Source of the DNA: an uncultured Opitutia bacterium
GTDB taxonomy: Bacteria > Verrucomicrobiota > Verrucomicrobiia > Opitutales > Opitutaceae
Reading direction: 5' to 3'
DNA: 64,000 nucleotides
NCBI GenBank assembly: GCA_903855985.1
Contig: CAIOAO010000074.1
Coordinates: forward strand, 62,001 to 126,000
Shown here: in pieces, positions 56,330 to 64,000 of the stretch
How positions within the stretch are numbered: the stretch's first letter is position 1
How the letters are laid out: every line of letters starts with the position of its first letter
The notes under the pieces: generated by a model
What the model was told of the DNA's origin: nothing
The model's database searches: none
The model's input: only the letters and a program-made list of their open reading frames with translations
Made by a program: the position numbers and the translations under genes

Positions 56330-57031
56330 ATGAAAACCGATCAATCCTTCAAGTTTGTCGCCGCCGTCATCCTGACGGGCGTTTTCCTTGCCTTGTTCGC
56401 CCCTGCCCACGCCGCCGAGCCCAAAGCCAAGCGCACCCGCACACACACCGGCACCTACCAGAGCAGCAACGGCAACAGCGGGACCCTCAATACCACGGTT
56501 ACCCGCGGCAATGGTGAGGCCGTGCGCAACAGCTCCCTGACCAACCAAAACGGGCAGACGACCACCCACACCTCTGACCGCACGTGGGACAAGGCGACGG
56601 GCACGGGCACTGTCTCCTCCTCCACGACCCTCCCGGATGGCGATACGATGGGCCGGCAGGGCACGCTGACCAAAAACGCCGACGGCTCGGTTTCCGGCCA
56701 GGGCACCTTCACGGGTTACTCGGGCAAAACCTCCACTTACACCAACACGACCGTCAAGACCGCCAACGGCGCGACGACCACGGGCACGATTACCGGCCCC
56801 AACGGTCAGGTCTCCACGGTCAACAGTTCGGTGAGCAGGACCGGCCCTGGGGCCACCACGCGCGACACCACGGTCACCGGACCGAACGGCAAGAGCGCCG
56901 AGAAGGAAATCGCCACCCAGGTTAATCCCGACGGCACGGGCACCCGCGTCATCCAGGTCACAAAGCCCGATGGCACCACCGAGACGCGCACCGAGACGTT
57001 CACGATTACTCCAGCGCCGAAAGGTCCCTGA
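56330..57031 (+). CDS. Secreted Thr/Gly-rich repetitive protein of unknown function
   Basis: A 233-residue protein with a clear signal peptide (cleavage near AHAAEP, about 28-32). The mature part is rich in Thr, Gly, Asn and Ser, with repeated short strands such as NGNSGTL, TGPNGQ and TGPNGK, suggesting a beta-solenoid or adhesin-like extended structure. There are no cysteines in the mature part and no recognisable catalytic motif. It is a single gene ending in a good terminator. I recognise no family with certainty. Confidence 0.75.
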   Translation: MKTDQSFKFVAAVILTGVFLALFAPAHAAEPKAKRTRTHTGTYQSSNGNSGTLNTTVTRGNGEAVRNSSLTNQNGQTTTHTSDRTWDKATGTGTVSSSTTLPDGDTMGRQGTLTKNADGSVSGQGTFTGYSGKTSTYTNTTVKTANGATTTGTITGPNGQVSTVNSSVSRTGPGATTRDTTVTGPNGKSAEKEIATQVNPDGTGTRVIQVTKPDGTTETRTETFTITPAPKGP

Positions 57032-57044
57032 GTCGCCTGACACT

Positions 57045-57076
57045 AAAAACACCCGGTTCCGCTGGGTGTTTTTTTT
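57045..57076. terminator. Bidirectional terminator between convergent genes
   Basis: AAAAACACCC (57045-57054) pairs with GGGTGTTTTT (57064-57073), and the T-run continues to 57076; on the other strand the A-run gives the matching U-tract. It serves the secreted protein gene (+) and the URO-D gene of the sugar operon (-), whose stop codon lies at its right edge. Confidence 0.88.
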
Positions 57077-58163
57077 ATCCCACGATCATCTCCCGCAGCC
57101 GCGAGGCATAGTGGTAAAAATTCGGCCACGAGACGTCATCGGGCACATGGTGGTCGAGGTCAGGGATGTAGCGCCCGGCCGCTAGCGCCGGGCGGATGCG
57201 CTCCAACTCGGCGTCAATCGCCGCCGGGCCGAGGGCCAGGGCGCGCTTGTCGATCCCGCCCATCAGCGCCAGCCCGGGAAATTTTTTCCGGTAGACGTTC
57301 ACGTCGGCGCCGGCCGCCACCTCCATCGGAAACAGAAAATTCACCCCGGCCTCCAGCATCGGCGGCACAATCAGGTCCGGCTGGCCGTCGGTGTCCACGG
57401 AGATGACCGGGATGCCGTGCTCGCGGGCGAAGGCGTGGATGCGCCGGTAGCAGGGCGCCATGAATTCCCGCCAGTGCGCCGGCGAAATGAGCGGGCCTTG
57501 TTTGCCGCACATGTCCTCCCAGAGGTGAATCAGGTCCACCCGCACCTCGCGCACCACGTGGCCGAACACCTCCAGGTAGAGTCCGGTCATGTGCTCCATG
57601 ATCTCATGGACCAGGGCGGGCTCGTCGCAGAACGCCACCAGACACTCCTCATCACCCAGCAGCCAGCGCAGCGTGCCGAAGATGCCGCAGTCGGGGAACT
57701 GACCGAGTTGGATCGGGATGCCCGCGGCCGTCCATTGGCGGCAGGTTTCGCGCCATGGCGGGTCGAGCCGGAGCGGGTCGCGGGGATTCAGCCGCTCGTC
57801 GCGGTAGCGCCGCCATTCGGCCAGCGACTTCACCGGCCAATCCAGAAATTCCGACATGCCCTCGATGCCCTTCAGGTTGCGGCGCCGGATGCCCCAGCTG
57901 TCGATCGAGGTGACGGAGTCGGCGTCCTCGCCCACGGTCGCGGTGAAATCCGGCAGCGGGCCCAAGCGCACGGGCACGGCCCGCGGGATTTCGTCCGCGC
58001 CAAAATGGGCGCGCACATCGGCAAAGGACTTGAACTGTTCCGGCAGTCCCTCGCCTTTCCAGCGTTCCCACGTGGAGGGCCAGATCCACCAGTACAACCA
58101 GTAGGGCGTCCGGTCGCGGGGTTGGTCGAGCACGGTGGCCAGGAAGCGTTCGCGCGGGGTCAT
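57075..58163 (-). CDS. URO-D-family protein in a sugar-uptake operon
   Basis: A 362-residue URO-D-superfamily protein from ATG 58163 (MTPRERFLATVL). The central motif is D-T-D-G (about 256) and the C-terminal motif DHHVPDDVSW, so Cys ligands are absent. AGVNFLFPMEV and MGGIDK pair it with the corrinoid-operon members at 7413-8543 and 6322-7407. It is the last gene of an operon with sugar ABC-transporter parts and a beta-propeller glycosidase-like protein. That context points to a sugar-derived substrate, perhaps O-methylated; this is inference, and haem synthesis is unlikely since HemE motifs are missing. Confidence 0.78.
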   Translation of the reverse strand: MTPRERFLATVLDQPRDRTPYWLYWWIWPSTWERWKGEGLPEQFKSFADVRAHFGADEIPRAVPVRLGPLPDFTATVGEDADSVTSIDSWGIRRRNLKGIEGMSEFLDWPVKSLAEWRRYRDERLNPRDPLRLDPPWRETCRQWTAAGIPIQLGQFPDCGIFGTLRWLLGDEECLVAFCDEPALVHEIMEHMTGLYLEVFGHVVREVRVDLIHLWEDMCGKQGPLISPAHWREFMAPCYRRIHAFAREHGIPVISVDTDGQPDLIVPPMLEAGVNFLFPMEVAAGADVNVYRKKFPGLALMGGIDKRALALGPAAIDAELERIRPALAAGRYIPDLDHHVPDDVSWPNFYHYASRLREMIVG

Positions 58164-58191
58164 GGGTGGGATTGTGGCCGTCCGCCGGGTT

Positions 58192-59244
58192 TTACGGGAC
58201 GAGGAGACTGTCACCGCCCGGAAGCACCAGGGGCCGCTCGCAGGCAAAGCCCCAGAGTTCCCAGTTCCCATCGATGTAGTTGTCGTTGGCCGGCCGGGCG
58301 CAGGCTTGGGTGAAAAGGTAGCCGCGGCCGTTGAAGGTGTAGAAGGCCGGCGTCGCGACGTGGTACATGGTCTGCTCGGAATAGATCCCCGGCCATTGCG
58401 TCTGCAGGAGAAGGCCGGGGTCGAGCTGCGTCCAGCCGTGCGCCGGATGTGGGCTGACCGCGAGGACCGGACGCCATTGCCGGCCCAACTCCGGGCCGAC
58501 TTCCATGCTCAAAATGTAGGTGCGGCCGATTTTCCTGACCTGGTGCCATTCGTAATAGGAATTGGGCGCGGAGGCGAAGATGTGCCCGAGTCCACGGGGG
58601 TCGGTGGCGTCCCAGTGGCGCGTCCAGGTCTTGCCGTCGCGCGAGGTGGCATAACGGAGGCCGGCCAGCGTGCGGTCCTGGTCGCGGTACGAATAGTACA
58701 TGTGCCAGTCCCAGCCGCCGGTGGCGGCGTTGCGCTCGCGCAGGACCGCGGCTTGGGAGGCGAAGGTTTCGCGGAAAGGCTCCGCCGGTTCGGGCGGCAG
58801 CACGGGAGTGCGGCCCCAGCGCACGATGTTTTCCGGGGTAAGGGCGGAGTAGCCGTCTTCGCCGGCGGGACAGATCGCGAGGCCGATCTCGTCCTTTTTC
58901 TGGTCCACCGTCCCGGTGTAGTAAATGTAGTACGCGTCCTCCTCCTCAACGTAGAGCACGGTGTCGAGCCGCATGCCGCCGCGGTCCCAGCCCTCCGCGC
59001 CGGGCCGAAAGACGGGATTCGCGGCCTCCTGGTGCCACGTCAGGGGATCCTCCACCGCGGCCCAAGCCTTGCCGATCGCGCAGGTGGCGCGGTTGGACCT
59101 CGGAATACCCGAGTAGAGCATGAGCAGCCGGCCCGGGTCCTTGGGGTTGGGCAGGATGCACGGCTCCTGCACCTGCTGCGACTGCCAGGGCGTGAGGGTG
59201 CGGTCGATGATGATCCGTCCGAGGACCGTTGGCGGTGGTTTCAT
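58192..59244 (-). CDS. Five-bladed beta-propeller glycoside hydrolase-like protein (GH43/GH130/GH32-like)
   Basis: A 350-residue cytoplasmic protein with repeated beta-propeller strands: EPCILPNPKDPGRLLMLYSG, DAYYIYYTGT, WHMYYSYRD and similar Tyr/Trp-rich blades (each quoted in part). The arrangement fits the GH43/GH32/GH130 fold class. There is no signal peptide, so it would act on imported oligosaccharides or phosphorylated sugars. I cannot assign the catalytic acids with confidence, so the exact family is open. It lies between the permease gene (10-bp gap) and the URO-D gene (28-bp gap). Confidence 0.75.
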   Translation of the reverse strand: MKPPPTVLGRIIIDRTLTPWQSQQVQEPCILPNPKDPGRLLMLYSGIPRSNRATCAIGKAWAAVEDPLTWHQEAANPVFRPGAEGWDRGGMRLDTVLYVEEEDAYYIYYTGTVDQKKDEIGLAICPAGEDGYSALTPENIVRWGRTPVLPPEPAEPFRETFASQAAVLRERNAATGGWDWHMYYSYRDQDRTLAGLRYATSRDGKTWTRHWDATDPRGLGHIFASAPNSYYEWHQVRKIGRTYILSMEVGPELGRQWRPVLAVSPHPAHGWTQLDPGLLLQTQWPGIYSEQTMYHVATPAFYTFNGRGYLFTQACARPANDNYIDGNWELWGFACERPLVLPGGDSLLVP

Positions 59245-59254
59245 GAAATAGAAC

Positions 59255-60112
59255 TCAGCCCTTCAGCGCACCGGCGGACACGCCTTTCACGATCTGACGC
59301 TGGAGCAGCAGGTAGAGCAGGAGGATCGGGAGCGTCACCAGCACCAGCCCGGCAAAGAGCATGCCGTAGTCCGAGCGGAACTGGGACGTGATCGAGAGAT
59401 TCGCCAGCCCGAGTGGCAGCGTGCGGGCACCGTTGGTGGCGTCACCGCCGGTCAGCATGAACGCGAAGAAATACTCCTTCCACACCCCGATGAACTGGAA
59501 GATCGCAACCGTCACGAGTCCCGGCCGGGCCAGCGGCAGCAGCACGCGCCAGAACGCCGTGAACTCCCCGCAGCCGTCAATCACCGCCGCCTCGTAGAGT
59601 GACCGGGGCAGCGAGCGGAAAAACCCGGCGAGGATGAAGATGGCAAAGGGCAGGCCGTTGGCGGTGTAGACGAGGATCAGGCCGGTCTTGGAATTGAGCA
59701 GCCCGAGCCCGCGCATTTCGAAGAACAGCGGGATGACCGCGAGTTGCGCGGGAATCATCAACCCCGCCAGGAACAGCCAGAACACCGCCCGCCCCGCAGG
59801 ATGGTAGAACCGGGCCAGTGCGTAGGCCGCCATCGCACCCAGCCCGACGATCAGCACCACCGACGTCGCCGTCACCACCACGCTGTTCGCAAAATAGTCG
59901 CTGAAGCGGGCCGTCTTCCACGCCGCCGTGTAGTTCTCGGTCTGCAGGCTGCCGGGGGCGGGCAGCGCGAACGCGTTTTGAAAAATCGCGCGGTCATCCT
60001 TCAGCGAGGAGTAGGCGATCCAGACCATGGGAAACACCACCCAGGCGGCGTAACCGAGCAGCACGGCGAAGATCAGCTGCGAGGAAAGTTTGCCCGCGGG
60101 TCGCATGGTCAC
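59255..60112 (-). CDS. Sugar ABC transporter permease (MalG type)
   Basis: A 285-residue permease with six helices. The EAA loop that contacts the ATPase reads EAAVIDGCGEFTAFWRVLLP. GTG 60112 overlaps the stop of the upstream fusion gene (GTGA); ATG 60106 is the alternative. It would pair with the permease half of the SBP-permease fusion to form the membrane channel. No ATPase gene is in the operon, so a shared MsmX/MalK-type ATPase elsewhere is likely. Confidence 0.92.
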   Translation of the reverse strand: MTMRPAGKLSSQLIFAVLLGYAAWVVFPMVWIAYSSLKDDRAIFQNAFALPAPGSLQTENYTAAWKTARFSDYFANSVVVTATSVVLIVGLGAMAAYALARFYHPAGRAVFWLFLAGLMIPAQLAVIPLFFEMRGLGLLNSKTGLILVYTANGLPFAIFILAGFFRSLPRSLYEAAVIDGCGEFTAFWRVLLPLARPGLVTVAIFQFIGVWKEYFFAFMLTGGDATNGARTLPLGLANLSITSQFRSDYGMLFAGLVLVTLPILLLYLLLQRQIVKGVSAGALKG

Positions 60113-62436
60113 AGTTCCACAACCTCCCGTTTCAGCGCACGCATCACCGCCGCGCTCGTCGCCAGGACGAGCAGGAACAGCACGACCGCAATCGCCGTCG
60201 CGCGGCCGATGGCGAACTCCTTGAACATCGTCGCCACCAGTAGCGTGCCCAGCGTGTGCGACGTCGTGGACGGCTCCTGCGACGTGAGCAGCCAGATCAT
60301 CTCGAAGGCGTTGAGACCCGCGATGACGAGGAACACCGCGCTGACCACGATGATTTCCCAGATCATCGGCAGCGTGATCATGAAAAACTGCCGCACCCGC
60401 GACGCGCCATCGAGTTCCGCCGCCTCGTACAGCTGCGCGTCGATCCCCTCCATCGCCGCGAGGTAAAGGATGAGGTTAAAGCCGCACGCCATCCACAGGT
60501 AGATCGGGATGAGCGCGCGGTAGAGGTGCGCCTGGGCGAGCCAGGGATAGCCGTCGAAGCCCAGCAGCCAGTCGTTGTCGAGCCCGTGGCCCAGCGCCAC
60601 GAGCGTGGCGTTGATCAGGCCGCCGTGCGGCTCGTACGCGCCAAGCCAGAGCAGCGTCGCCGCCACGCCGCCGAGCAGGTTGGGAAAGAGAAAGACCGCG
60701 CGGAAAAAAGCCGCCCCGCGGACGCCGCGGTGGATCAGGGCCGCGAACAACAGCGCGAGCGGCACCACGACGAGCGCGGGCACCATCATCAGGAAGGCGT
60801 TGTTCGCGAGCGCCGACCAGAACACGTCGCTCTCGAACAGCAGCCACTTGAAATTATACAGCCCGGCCCAGCTGCGCGGGTTGAGCCCGTCCCACCGCGT
60901 GAACGCCCAGGCCACCGCGGCCACCCCCGGGGTCAGCACCAGCGCCGCGTAGAGGAAGAAAGCTGGCCCGACAAAACCCAGCGCTACCCCGGCACGAAGC
61001 GGACCAAACGCCGCCGCGTCTGGCGGCGGGGCGTCGGCGTGCCTTTGGCGGCGCCCCCGCCACCAGCCGCGGCCCAGCCAGACCGCCAGCGCCACCAGCG
61101 CGAGCAACAGCGCCGCTCCGGCCGCCGGGTGCTTGTAATCCACCCAGCCGGGTCGTTCCGCGCGCTGGCGTTCACCTTCCGCGGCCGCTTCCATCCGCGC
61201 GCCAAATTCCCGCGGGGTGATCTCCCCGTTCATCAGCCGCTGCCGGGAATCCGTGAGCGCCTGGCGGATGGCGGGCGGCTGCGCGAGATCGGCGGCGACG
61301 TTGATCGCGGAATGGCTGGCCTCGATCAAAGCGGCGGTGTCGCGCATTTTTTCGGAGAACGCCTCGCGTGGCACGCCGCGCACCGCCACCGGCGAATCCA
61401 CCGTGCGCACCCACGCCTCCGCCCGCGCCCGCGAAGTCAGGTAGCGGAGAAAATCCACCGTCGCGCGCTCGCGCACCCGGTCCCCGGTGGCGAAAACGAA
61501 GAAATAATCCGACCCCACCTGGAGCAGCTTGGGGTCACCCTTCCCGTCCGCGTACACCGGCAGCCTCATCGCCCCGAGCTCGAAACCCTCGGGAAACTTC
61601 CCCTTCATCTCGCTCACCATCCACGAACCCGAAAGGTTCATCGCCGCGCGTCCCTCCAGCAGCTCGCGCTGCGCCGCGGTGTGCGTCAGCCCCTGCCAGC
61701 CGGGGGAAAAATGGGCGGCCAGCTGCTGCCAGGTTCCGACCGCGCGCAGGAAGCGCTCATCCTGGTAGACCCCGGGAGCCGAATTGCGATAGGCGGGCCA
61801 CGCCTCCGCCCCCGCGAGGCTGCACCAGGCGGACCGCAGGAAGGCATCGGTATAGCGCAGGTAAACCCCCGGCACCGCCAGGGGCGCCCGCCCCAGCCGG
61901 CGGATGCGTTCGCAGAGGGCAAAAAATTCGTCCCACGTCGCCGCCTCCTTCAGGTGGTGCTCGCGGAAGAATTTCTTGTCGTAGAACACCGTCCAGCACG
62001 AGTAGCTGAACGGCACGCCGAAGGTGCCGTCCCGCTGCCGCCACGCATCCAGCGCCCCGGGCAGAAAGGCCTCACCCCAGGGGGCGTCGCCCTCCCAGTT
62101 TTTATCCTGCGCGAGGTAGGGCGCCAGGTTGAGGAGCCGGCCGGCGCGGATCAGCTGCGGCCAGAGAATGTCCGGGACCGAGGCTGCATCCGGGGGCGAG
62201 CCGTCGATCAGCCGGATGCGCAGCTGGTCCGCAATGCGCGGGTCGCCGTAAACGCGGATCCGGACATCCGGCCGTTGTTTTTCAAACTGCCGCGCCGTCT
62301 CCTCGTAAAACGCGATGCCGTAGCCGCCGGCGAAAACCGGAATCTCCAGCTCCGTGACCGCCGGGAGCCGGAGGGTGACCGCCAGCAGGCACAGCAATCC
62401 GCACAGGAGGCGGCGGGCCTGGGGAATCCTCGTCAT
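60109..62436 (-). CDS. Fusion of sugar-binding protein and MalF-type ABC permease
   Basis: A 775-residue protein. Residues 1-27 are a signal peptide or anchor; about 28-430 are an extracellular solute-binding protein (family 1, sugar type; FYDKKFFREHHLKEAATWDEF, NLSGSWMVSEMKGKFPEGFE, both quoted in part); about 438-458 are a membrane helix (ALLLALVALAVWLG); and about 480-775 are a MalF-type permease with the EAA loop EAAELDGASRVRQFFMITLP. Binding proteins and permeases are normally separate genes. The fusion tethers the receptor directly to the channel. Its ATG overlaps the stop of threonine ammonia-lyase (62433-62436). Confidence 0.92.
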   Translation of the reverse strand: MTRIPQARRLLCGLLCLLAVTLRLPAVTELEIPVFAGGYGIAFYEETARQFEKQRPDVRIRVYGDPRIADQLRIRLIDGSPPDAASVPDILWPQLIRAGRLLNLAPYLAQDKNWEGDAPWGEAFLPGALDAWRQRDGTFGVPFSYSCWTVFYDKKFFREHHLKEAATWDEFFALCERIRRLGRAPLAVPGVYLRYTDAFLRSAWCSLAGAEAWPAYRNSAPGVYQDERFLRAVGTWQQLAAHFSPGWQGLTHTAAQRELLEGRAAMNLSGSWMVSEMKGKFPEGFELGAMRLPVYADGKGDPKLLQVGSDYFFVFATGDRVRERATVDFLRYLTSRARAEAWVRTVDSPVAVRGVPREAFSEKMRDTAALIEASHSAINVAADLAQPPAIRQALTDSRQRLMNGEITPREFGARMEAAAEGERQRAERPGWVDYKHPAAGAALLLALVALAVWLGRGWWRGRRQRHADAPPPDAAAFGPLRAGVALGFVGPAFFLYAALVLTPGVAAVAWAFTRWDGLNPRSWAGLYNFKWLLFESDVFWSALANNAFLMMVPALVVVPLALLFAALIHRGVRGAAFFRAVFLFPNLLGGVAATLLWLGAYEPHGGLINATLVALGHGLDNDWLLGFDGYPWLAQAHLYRALIPIYLWMACGFNLILYLAAMEGIDAQLYEAAELDGASRVRQFFMITLPMIWEIIVVSAVFLVIAGLNAFEMIWLLTSQEPSTTSHTLGTLLVATMFKEFAIGRATAIAVVLFLLVLATSAAVMRALKREVVEL

Positions 62437-63647
62437 TTCGCCACGACGAGCGGAAAGCCGTTCTTTTTCAAGGCGCGGTGCAGCGCCGCGATGTGCGCGC
62501 GGTCGCGCGTCTCCACCGTGCAGACGGCGTGCACCGCGGACACGTCGGGTCCGCTGAACGCGCGGTCGTGGGCGATATCCTTGATGCTGGCGCCGGCGTC
62601 GGCGATGACTCGGCAGAGCACCGCCAGCCCGCCCGGCCGGTCGCTGATGATCGCGGTGAAACGCGTGAGCCGGCCGTCGTGCACCAGGCCTTTTTCAATC
62701 ACGCGGCTGAGGATGGCGGGGTCGATGTTGCCGCCACCCACCACGAGCACGACCTTCTGGCCGCGCAGCTTGGGCAGCAGGCCGGCCATCATCGCCGCCA
62801 GCGGCGTGGCGGCCGCGCCCTCGACCACGGTTTTCTCGAGCTCGAGCATCCGGAGAATGGCGAGGGAAATGGCGTCCTCGGACACGCTCACCACCTGGTC
62901 CACATGCCGGCGCGCGAGGGCAAAGGCGTTCACGCCCACCGTGAGCGTCGCGAGGCCGTCGGCCAGCGTGGGATGCCGCGAGACCGTGACCGGCTTGCCG
63001 GCGCGCAGGGCCGCGGCGTAGTTGCCGGTGGATTCGCTTTCAACCCCGATGATTTTCACCTTGGGGCGCAGCGATTTCACCGCGAGGGAAAGCCCGGCGA
63101 GCAGCCCGCCGCCACCCACCGGGCAGACAATGGCGTCAACATCGGGGACCTGCTTCAGGATCTCCAGGCCGATGGTGCCCTGGCCCGCGATGATGGCGGG
63201 GGCGTCAAAGCCGTGGATGTAGGTGAGTTCGCGGGTGGCGACGAGATCGTCGGCCAGCGCGCGGGCCGCGGTAAAATCCTGCCCGTGCACGATCACGTTG
63301 GCGCCGAGCCGCTGGCAGGTGGTGATTTTGATCAGCGGCGCGTAATCCGGCATGACCACCGTGACGGGGATGCCGAGCAGCCGGCCGTGGTAGGCGAGGC
63401 CGAGCGCATGGTTGCCGGCGCTGGCGGCAATCACGCCGCGGTGCTGGGCGGCGGGCGGGAGCTGGAGCAGCGCGTTGCGCGCGCCGCGTTCCTTGAACGA
63501 GCCGGTGCGCTGCACATTGTCGAGTTTGCAGGCGATGTTCGCGCCGGTGATCTCGGACAGGGGAATGGAAGGGGGACACGGCGAGACGATGACTCCACCG
63601 GCAATGCGGCGGGCGGCGGCGCGGATGTCGGACAGGGTGACGGGCAT
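62433..63647 (-). CDS. ilvA: Threonine ammonia-lyase with C-terminal ACT domain
   Basis: A 404-residue PLP enzyme. The PLP lysine is K52 in GSFKERGA, the phosphate loop is VGGGGLLAG, and a single ACT domain occupies about 325-404 (TAIISDRPGGLAVL), as in short TdcB/IlvA-like forms of Gram-positive and other bacteria. It converts threonine to 2-oxobutyrate and ammonia. It is oddly the first gene of a sugar-transport operon, its stop overlapping the next ATG. 2-Oxobutyrate could feed the 2-oxoacid:ferredoxin oxidoreductases, but this is speculative. The gene symbol could also be tdcB. Confidence 0.92.
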   Translation of the reverse strand: MPVTLSDIRAAARRIAGGVIVSPCPPSIPLSEITGANIACKLDNVQRTGSFKERGARNALLQLPPAAQHRGVIAASAGNHALGLAYHGRLLGIPVTVVMPDYAPLIKITTCQRLGANVIVHGQDFTAARALADDLVATRELTYIHGFDAPAIIAGQGTIGLEILKQVPDVDAIVCPVGGGGLLAGLSLAVKSLRPKVKIIGVESESTGNYAAALRAGKPVTVSRHPTLADGLATLTVGVNAFALARRHVDQVVSVSEDAISLAILRMLELEKTVVEGAAATPLAAMMAGLLPKLRGQKVVLVVGGGNIDPAILSRVIEKGLVHDGRLTRFTAIISDRPGGLAVLCRVIADAGASIKDIAHDRAFSGPDVSAVHAVCTVETRDRAHIAALHRALKKNGFPLVVAK

Positions 63648-63713
63648 GTCCGCAGGTCTAGCCCGCCGGCCTCGGCGTGGGAACCAGAAAGATGCCGTTC
63701 CACGCGGGCCGCC

Positions 63714-64000
63714 CTATTTGTTCTTAAACTTGCCGGCCTTGGTGTCAGCCTTGAGCTGCCCGCGCATGGCGGCGCGCTCCTCCTCGTCGAGCTGGCCGTC
63801 ATGATTGGTGTCAAAGCGGTCCAGAAAATATTTCCTCATCGCGGCCTTCTCGTTTTCATCCAGCTGGCCGTCACCGTTCCGGTCGAAGCGCTTGAGCATC
63901 GCCGCGCGGAACCGCTGACCGCGCTCCCCGCCGGCCAGGCCGGTGAAATTCTGCTTCAACAGGCCCTCGTGCGCCGCGGCCAGTTCGTTTTCGTCGAGTT
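63714..64000 (-). CDS. EF-hand calcium-binding protein, 5'-truncated by the window edge
   Basis: The frame is open to the right edge and ends at 63714, giving the last 95 residues. Two full EF-hand loops are present (FDRNGDGQLDENE and FDTNHDGQLDEEE) and part of a third (LDENE at the edge). The apparent start at 63959 is an internal TTG, since the frame continues upstream without a stop. Such small, charged, often secreted EF-hand proteins are frequent in Verrucomicrobiota and Planctomycetota. Function is unknown beyond probable Ca2+ binding. Confidence 0.85.
   Translation of the reverse strand, partial: LDENELAAAHEGLLKQNFTGLAGGERGQRFRAAMLKRFDRNGDGQLDENEKAAMRKYFLDRFDTNHDGQLDEEERAAMRGQLKADTKAGKFKNK

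Overview
The window is GC-rich, densely packed chromosomal DNA. It looks like an anaerobic or facultative member of Verrucomicrobiota, most likely Opitutales/Opitutaceae. That placement is inferred from gene content (DUF6580, DUF4202 and DUF2959 proteins, URO-D-family expansion), from the SD-poor GC-rich style, and from the word-like palindromic spacers between genes. No rRNA, tRNA, CRISPR array, transposase or integrase was recognised.

Region 1 (1-12746) is a corrinoid methyl-transfer locus. A B12-binding methyl carrier protein (5648-6286) leads a + strand operon with five different URO-D/MtaA-family proteins and a DUF6580 membrane protein, closed by a strong terminator (12720-12746). A divergent - strand operon holds a DUF1638 protein, a RACo-type reductive activator of corrinoid proteins and two more URO-D-family proteins. 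A further truncated URO-D-family gene enters from the left edge.

Region 2 (12877-17253) is a - strand operon for the methyl-folate branch of the Wood-Ljungdahl pathway: a MetF-MetV fusion, a methyl-THF:corrinoid methyltransferase-like protein and formate-THF ligase. With region 1 this gives a plausible route from an unknown methyl donor to methyl-corrinoid, methyl-THF, methylene-THF and, via FolD not seen here, formyl-THF and formate with ATP formation. No CODH/acetyl-CoA synthase, MttB or MtaB is present in the window.

Region 3 (17254-25265) is mixed: a cytoplasmic GH2 glycosidase, glycyl-tRNA synthetase, DUF4202 protein, DUF2959 lipoprotein, nitronate-monooxygenase-family protein and an O-methyltransferase. 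They are separated by spacers filled with long imperfect palindromes built from short repeated words.

Region 4 (25390-50576) is central carbon and electron flow. It has pyruvate carboxylase, a single-chain pyruvate:ferredoxin oxidoreductase, a DHOD-like plus GltD-like pair, a 12-gene complex I operon (nuoA-D, I, H, J, K, L, M, M, N) lacking nuoEFG and carrying two nuoM genes, and a divergent ferredoxin-korA-korB operon. The arrangement suggests that ferredoxin, not NADH, may be the partner of this complex I.

Region 5 (50692-57031) holds a YkgJ-type Cys-cluster protein, a CHASE2 adenylate cyclase operon (with SH3-like and M48 peptidase genes), a haem-binding-domain protein, a Gfo/Idh/MocA oxidoreductase and a secreted Thr-rich protein. 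Region 6 (57075-63647) is a - strand operon with threonine ammonia-lyase, an unusual solute-binding-protein/permease fusion, a second permease, a beta-propeller glycosidase-like protein and a ninth URO-D-family protein. Region 6 links sugar import with putative methyl transfer. A truncated EF-hand protein leaves at the right edge.
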